Source: Brachionus manjavacas
Taxonomy: Eukaryota > Rotifera > Eurotatoria > Ploima > Brachionidae
Assembly (NCBI GenBank): GCA_019054805.1
Contig: JAHQIY010000006.1
Span: 496,001 to 560,000, forward strand
Direction: 5' to 3'
Length of the DNA: 64,000 nucleotides
This document shows positions 59,325-64,000 of the stretch, piece after piece; position 1 is the first letter of the stretch, and each line of letters starts with the position of its first letter. Under the pieces are notes generated by a model. The model had not been told where the DNA came from, did not search any database, and was given only the letters and a program-made list of their open reading frames with translations. The position numbers were made by a program, and so were the translations under genes.

Positions 59325-60301
59325 GTATGTAAATTTACCAATGTGTCGATTCTGATCCTGATTTTTTTTTGATTAAAGTAATTTTTTTTGTTTTTTTTTT
59401 AATTTTTTTTCACCAATATCAATAATCGAAATTTTTGTTTAGAATATTAATATTAAATTTTAATAATTTAAAGCATTTAAAAATTAAAATTTTTAATCTT
59501 ATTTGAAATAAATTTTAAATAAGAGAAAAGCTGAAAACAGAAAGATATTTTTTTTTTAAATATTTTGGGGAAAGGCCCCTAGCTGCTTGGAATGGAGCTT
59601 AGTCCTTCCTTTCAGCCACTTAGATTATAAAGCTTTATGTAAAAAAATTAAAGTTTAAGATTAAGTCATAAAAAAAAAAAATATTTAAAAAGGTAAAAAA
59701 AAAATTACAATTTTATTAAAAAATATGTTATAGGTACAGTTACAGTCAGTACTGGGTTAGTAATAGGTACAGTTGTATAGGAACAATTTACTTACATTAA
59801 AAATCAAAATTACAAATTAAATATTTTATATAGAAAGATATATGAGAATTTAGGAATTATATTAACCTTTTTTAATTCACTAAAGAATTTGCTAGCACCG
59901 AACTGTAATGTTTACATTAGTACCCTTGGGCCAGTCTATCCGATCTTCTCGTAAGACGTATTGGAGCAGCTATTTATGCTCCTTGTTAACTTAAACGCTC
60001 ATGGTTAAGTTAATCAACTTTCCAGTGATATCGACAAAGATGTCGCTATATCACATCTTCCCCCGCTTTTATAAAGCGAATGCTAGGGAACTGTCGACCA
60101 TTGTGACCACTGCCGGATCACCAATGACCGGGACCAGCCATAGACTTTTATTTTCCCAGGTACTAACTGAACCTAGTCAGGTAGCCTTCTAATTTTTGGA
60201 CTGAACATACAAAAATATCAAGTTAAAAAATAAAATTTTTGAATGCTTTTTAATCTATTAAAAAATCTAAAAAAATATTAATGTATATGTTTTTTTTAAA
60301 G
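59325..60301 (+). other. Intron 1 of the P-loop gene
   Basis: GTATGT donor and TTTTTTTAAAG acceptor. Joining gives ...EPNFRFKNPLWNQLGW in frame. It holds a LINE/SINE 3'-end repeat (59560-59630), a short AGGTACAGTT duplication (59730-59780) and a GC-richer patch (59925-60190) that I cannot assign. Confidence 0.75.
59560..59630 (-). repeat. GC-richer 3'-end repeat, copy 2
   Basis: The reverse complement reads CTAAGTGGCTGAAAGGAAGG, later TTCCAAGCAGCTAGGGGCC, and ends in an A-rich tail. It matches 42300-42370. Confidence 0.55.
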
Positions 60302-62530
60302 GTTTAAAAATCCACTGTGGAATCAATTAGGATGGAAATCAACGTTTTTGAAAGAGAGTCCTGATGAAATTGACAAAAGATTGAGTACAGAATTAATTTC
60401 TCTGCTGGAAAAAAGCTCAAAATTTGTTGAATCAAGTTCTTCTAATGTCTTCTTATGCTATTATTTCCAATTGAAGCGAATGGAACAATTGACATTTGTA
60501 CAGTATTTTAAATTTGATATTTCAATTGAAAAGGATGAAAATTTAGACAACTCAATTCGTTCCCTTTCTAGCTTAATCAAGAGTCTAGAAAATAATAAGA
60601 TCGAATTTCATGATGCCAAATTCGAAGTCTACTTTACGGCTCTGTTTATCATAAGAGAACTTTTGAGCGATAGAGAATCCACTCAGGAGCGTATGCGTTC
60701 TTTGATTCTCAAATATCGATACTACAAGAAATTCGCTCCACTATGGCTCTTTATTGCCGAAGCTCTCTCAAATGAAAATTCTTATTTCAAGTCACTGAAT
60801 TTGAATCAAGAAAAACTGCTGATCGATTATTGGAAAATAATCCTCAGTTGTTCGAACAAAGATCTGATTGGGGTCTATCACAATCGCTTTTTACAGCTTT
60901 GTCTTGAACGCTCCAACTTGGACAATCCTTTTTTCAAAATTGCACAAAAAAAGAAAACAAAAAATATTCAGAGTGCATTATTAGAGTCGAAAGAGTTTCT
61001 CACTGAGTCAAGTGATCATTTTGAATTCGATAATTTGAACAATGGAATAAAACATGCTCTGGAGTTTCTCAAAATAAATTGCTACGAAAAAAAGCCGGCT
61101 TATGTACGAAAATTCAATTTCATTTGCAACAGTTTGATCACGTTTGCCAAAGATAATGTTCGACAATTGTTCAAATTTTATCAATGCTGTCTTGATAATC
61201 AATTCGGGTACGTTCTTTTGACATCAAGCCTAATTAAAGAACATCTCTTGGACCTCATACGCCAGCTAGGACTAGAGAACTCGTTTATCATGCCCGAATG
61301 TTGTTCTTTATTGCACAATTTTATGACCAAAAGCAATGGATCGAGAATAAAGTTTATTTCCGCAAAATCGTTTGCAACTCTATCAAAAGAAATAGATTTC
61401 ATTGTACTTGATGTTCTGATTGAAAATTATCTGTTAAGAAATGACTACTGGCACAATTTAACAGATTTGATTAGAATTTCTAGCATTTCAAGTGCTGATC
61501 TAATAGAAAAAGTATTCGTTTTGATTAATCATAATAAAGACATGGATATGGTCAGAGCACTTTTTTCTCTTTTGTCAAATTCATCTAAATACAAGGATGA
61601 AATTTTAGGCTTCAAAGTTGACTCAAAAAATTTTTCAAACATTCTCAAGGCATATTATTTCGATCTGCACTTCAACTTGGGATCTTGGATTTTTTTAAAT
61701 GAATTGATTGATTTAGTTTTCATCGAGGACACCGATCTCATTTTCAAGCTTCACAAATATGTCACAAAATTAAATGCATCATTTGAGTTGAACAGCAGAT
61801 TATGCTTTCTGTTCAAACAAGATCGATTTGTTTCCAAAATTGACTATTTTATTCAGTACAATTTTTTTCAAGCAGAATTATGCTGCATCCTATTCAAGCA
61901 TTTAAGAGTTGATGATATACATGAAATTGTAAAATTGTTGATAAAATATGATCAACTTGACTCAAATTTAAACCATGTGACAGATTATTTGTCTCATCTA
62001 ATTGTGAATGCCGACAATTCAAATAATATAGAACAAATAGGAGACCATGTGATGCCGACATTGAGATTAGTTGTTAATGAAAAAAAGACAAATAGTTTTA
62101 TTGTTGATTTGATAAAGTTGATTATCACTAAATTTATTCAAAGTAAAAATGTGTTCAAATCTGTTAACCATTTGTTCATTCAAATAGTAAGACAAGTTGG
62201 AATAAGATCTGAACTGGATCTTAGCAGTTTTCTCGAATTGTTGCTTTTTTATCATGCAGAGTTACAACGACATCAAAAGTGTTTCATCAAAAAAAAAATT
62301 TGGACAAATTAAAAGCTAATTCAAAGGAGATAGCCGCAACATTCGGCCAGATATTACGTTTTTTAGATTCGGCTGAATTTACACATACGGTTTTAGAGAA
62401 ATACAAGCAAACACATTCAAATGATTATTTGAGATTTTTTGTCAAAAAGTGTGTTGCTAGTCACTTAAGTGTTTTGATCGAAGAAAATGAATTGTCTGCT
62501 GTTGATGAGGATGTTATTTTACACACAAAG
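60302..62530 (+). CDS. Large P-loop protein of unknown family, exon 2 (one frameshift)
   Basis: Continues FKNPLWNQLGWKSTFLKESP and some 670 residues of predominantly helical, Leu/Ile/Phe-rich sequence without recognisable catalytic motifs (for example FIIRELLSDRESTQERM, YYKKFAPLWLFIAEALS). This has the look of a helical-repeat scaffold. At about 62288 an A10 run shifts the frame from ...FIKKK to ...NLDKLKANSKEIAATF, again as one missing A would do, and the second frame runs on to HTK|GTAAAT. The length and absence of other stops argue that the gene is real. Confidence 0.7.
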
Positions 62531-62582
62531 GTAAATATTTAAAAGAAGATTCTTAATTCCAAAATAAGTTTTTTTTTGCTAG
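62531..62582 (+). other. Intron 2 of the P-loop gene, 52 bp
   Basis: GTAAAT donor, T-rich tract and GCTAG acceptor. Splicing keeps phase 0. Confidence 0.75.
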
Positions 62583-62708
62583 CTTGAAGACATAAATACA
62601 TTTCAATTTGATCTAAATAAACTGGTTCTAGAGGAAATAAATTATTTAGAATTAGATAAACTTATAATTTTGAACGATAAGTCTTTGCATCAAATCAGAC
62701 AAAATTAA
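62583..62708 (+). CDS. Large P-loop protein, exon 3
   Basis: 41 codons and a stop: LEDINTFQFDLNKLVLEEIN, then LELDKLIILNDKS and QIRQN. It is in frame with exon 2 after removal of the 52-bp intron. A possible poly(A) signal AATAAA is at 62812. The exons sum to roughly 1,257 residues. Confidence 0.65.
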   Translation, partial: LEDINTFQFDLNKLVLEEINYLELDKLIILNDKSLHQIRQN

Positions 62709-63458
62709 ACAGCTTGTTGTACATTAATTTTTGACTATTAATTTACTTCATTTGAAAATAAGAATAAGGATCAAATATTATAAATATATATTAATTTGTG
62801 TTCGAAATTAAAATAAAGTAAACTGTCGTTTATATAAGTTTATTAATTCTAAAAAGAAAATCGGGCCCGGTTGTCGTCGTAGACTGCAAACCGGGCGGAA
62901 ATATAGAACACATTATACATATACAAAGAAATATAAATGAAAATGAAATAAATAAAATAAATAAACATGCAATATAAATATGAAATACGAGTGCATGCAA
63001 CTGCACAGCGAACCGGGTAAATTCACAGTGATGTCCTCATCACAGAAATATTGAACATTCTTTGTGTATTTCATTAAAATCAATTATTTCAAATGTTGCT
63101 TTTAGTCATATGTGTGAACTAAAGACTGCTGTAAAATTATTGACTGTTTAAAAAAAATTTTTAATGTGAAAAAAATTTCCCTTTTCTTCATTTTATTTTT
63201 TTTAGTTGAATTAATTATGAAATTTTTTTGTTTTGTTTTTTTTATTAAAAATTTTTTCTTAATTTATTTTTTAAGAAAAGTACCGTTAACCCTATTGTTG
63301 GGTATTTCTTCAATAATTTTTGACAGATAATAAATATTTAGAACTGTTTAGTTAAAATAAAATAATTCAAAATTTTAAAAATATTTCTATCAAAAATTAA
63401 AAATTTTGTAATTTTTAAAATAATGCTTGAGAAGCACTCATTTTTGTTTAAAATTTGA
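62709..63458. other. Intergenic, with a GC-richer patch
   Basis: 62860-63030 holds three CCGGGC/ACCGGG words (GGGCCCGGTTGTCGTCGTAG, AACCGGGCGG, GAACCGGGTAAA) around an AAATAAA-rich core. The origin is unknown. The rest is AT-rich. Confidence 0.4.
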
Positions 63459-64000
63459 GGGTCTTGTCACCTCTACGGACAATTGTCCCGGACAATTGAT
63501 AAAATGTAAATTTGCGGACAATTTTTTTTTGTTTAAGATTTACCTGTAAATATACGGACAATGAGAAAATTACCTGGACAATTTAATAAAGTGATGGGCA
63601 ATTAAAGAAAAAATAAATTTTATTATGATTATACTAAATATGTTTTTGAGTTTTTATAAATTATATATTTTCATATAAAGGTAATTCAAACGTTTCAAAA
63701 TCAAAATCCTCGATGTCAAGAAAGTCTCCTTCGGCCTTCTCCAAAGACATACCATTTAAAAGTTCAACCAAGTCCTCACTCTTTACTATTGAATTTGTCT
63801 TAGAAATAACTTCTAAAATTGCATCACGGGCATCTGTTCGATCAACACAGGAATTTTTTCTCCATATAAATTCATCAAGATAAGAGTTTAAAAATTTTCT
63901 TGACACCCCTTGCATAACCTTGAATTGTGTTTTAGATGAGCACCAGATAGATTCGATGCTATTTGTATGTGTACCATCTGGATCGACAAAATGTAGATCG
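63459..64000 (-). mobile_element. Merlin transposon, 3' part, running off the window
   Basis: The end GGGTCTTGTCACCTC at 63459 resembles the GGGTCATGAC end of the copy at 51741. It is followed by a ladder of GGACAATT motifs (63478-63600) and the transposase. Confidence 0.65.
63661..64000 (-). CDS. Merlin transposase, C-terminal DDE part (incomplete at window end)
   Basis: The minus strand reads, from the edge, LHFVDPDGTHTNSIESIWCS, then SKTQFKVMQGVSRKF, NSYLDEFIWRKNSC and an acidic end FETFELPLYENI. HTNxIExxW with the last catalytic Glu, followed by YLxEFxWR, is the diagnostic end of IS1016/ISXO2-like (Merlin) transposases. No stop until 63661, so this copy may be intact, but its N-terminus is outside the window. 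Confidence 0.85.
   Translation of the reverse strand, partial: DLHFVDPDGTHTNSIESIWCSSKTQFKVMQGVSRKFLNSYLDEFIWRKNSCVDRTDARDAILEVISKTNSIVKSEDLVELLNGMSLEKAEGDFLDIEDFDFETFELPLYENI

Noticed and set aside
60001..60192. 63-codon plus-strand frame in intron 1
   Set aside because: No homology that I can see. It lies between good splice sites of the P-loop gene and would break its reading.

Overview
The window looks like nuclear DNA of a small, very AT-rich animal genome. It has spliceosomal introns with GT...AG ends, AATAAA signals after the genes, an SR-protein kinase, a macrodomain/Deltex-like protein, and a typical metazoan set of transposons (CR1/Jockey-like LINEs, Merlin, piggyBac, hAT, MULE-like, pogo-like, Tc1/mariner-type MITEs). 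I cannot name the species. A small invertebrate such as a rotifer is only a guess. Most of the window is AT-rich non-coding DNA and transposon debris.

Layout. 1-23 kb is a transposon graveyard: LINE reverse-transcriptase remnants (0.4-1.4, 7.1-7.6, 11.5-12.8, 14.3-15.2, 16.0-17.2, 18.1-18.4, 21.5-21.9 kb), a MULE C-terminus (1.7 kb), a near-perfect long hairpin (2.9-3.5 kb), a hAT MITE with a perfect 8-bp target duplication (17.8-18.1 kb) and a 315-bp tandem repeat (22.0-22.8 kb). 23.3-31.9 kb is a two-exon SRPK kinase gene whose 5.9-kb intron is full of transposons. 32-48.9 kb is again transposons. It includes a LINE with a conserved 3' hairpin, a second long hairpin (35.3-36.5 kb), a young 3.1-kb CR1-like copy inserted precisely inside another LINE, and a second copy of the same internally deleted piggyBac found in the SRPK intron. 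49.3-51.1 kb is a single-exon gene joining a macrodomain to a Deltex C-terminal domain with no RING. 51.7-53.0 kb is a Merlin element inside a LINE. 54-57 kb holds MITEs. 57.9-62.7 kb is a three-exon gene for a large P-loop protein I do not recognise. It is broken by three reading-frame shifts, all in A runs and all in the same sense. The window ends inside a second Merlin transposase.

The host genes show no shared pathway. SRPK phosphorylates SR splicing factors, the macro/DTC protein probably acts in ADP-ribose/ubiquitin signalling, and the P-loop gene is unknown. SRPK and macro/DTC exons are GC-rich islands, while the P-loop gene is as AT-rich as its surroundings. All homology calls come from reading motifs by eye, without database searches.
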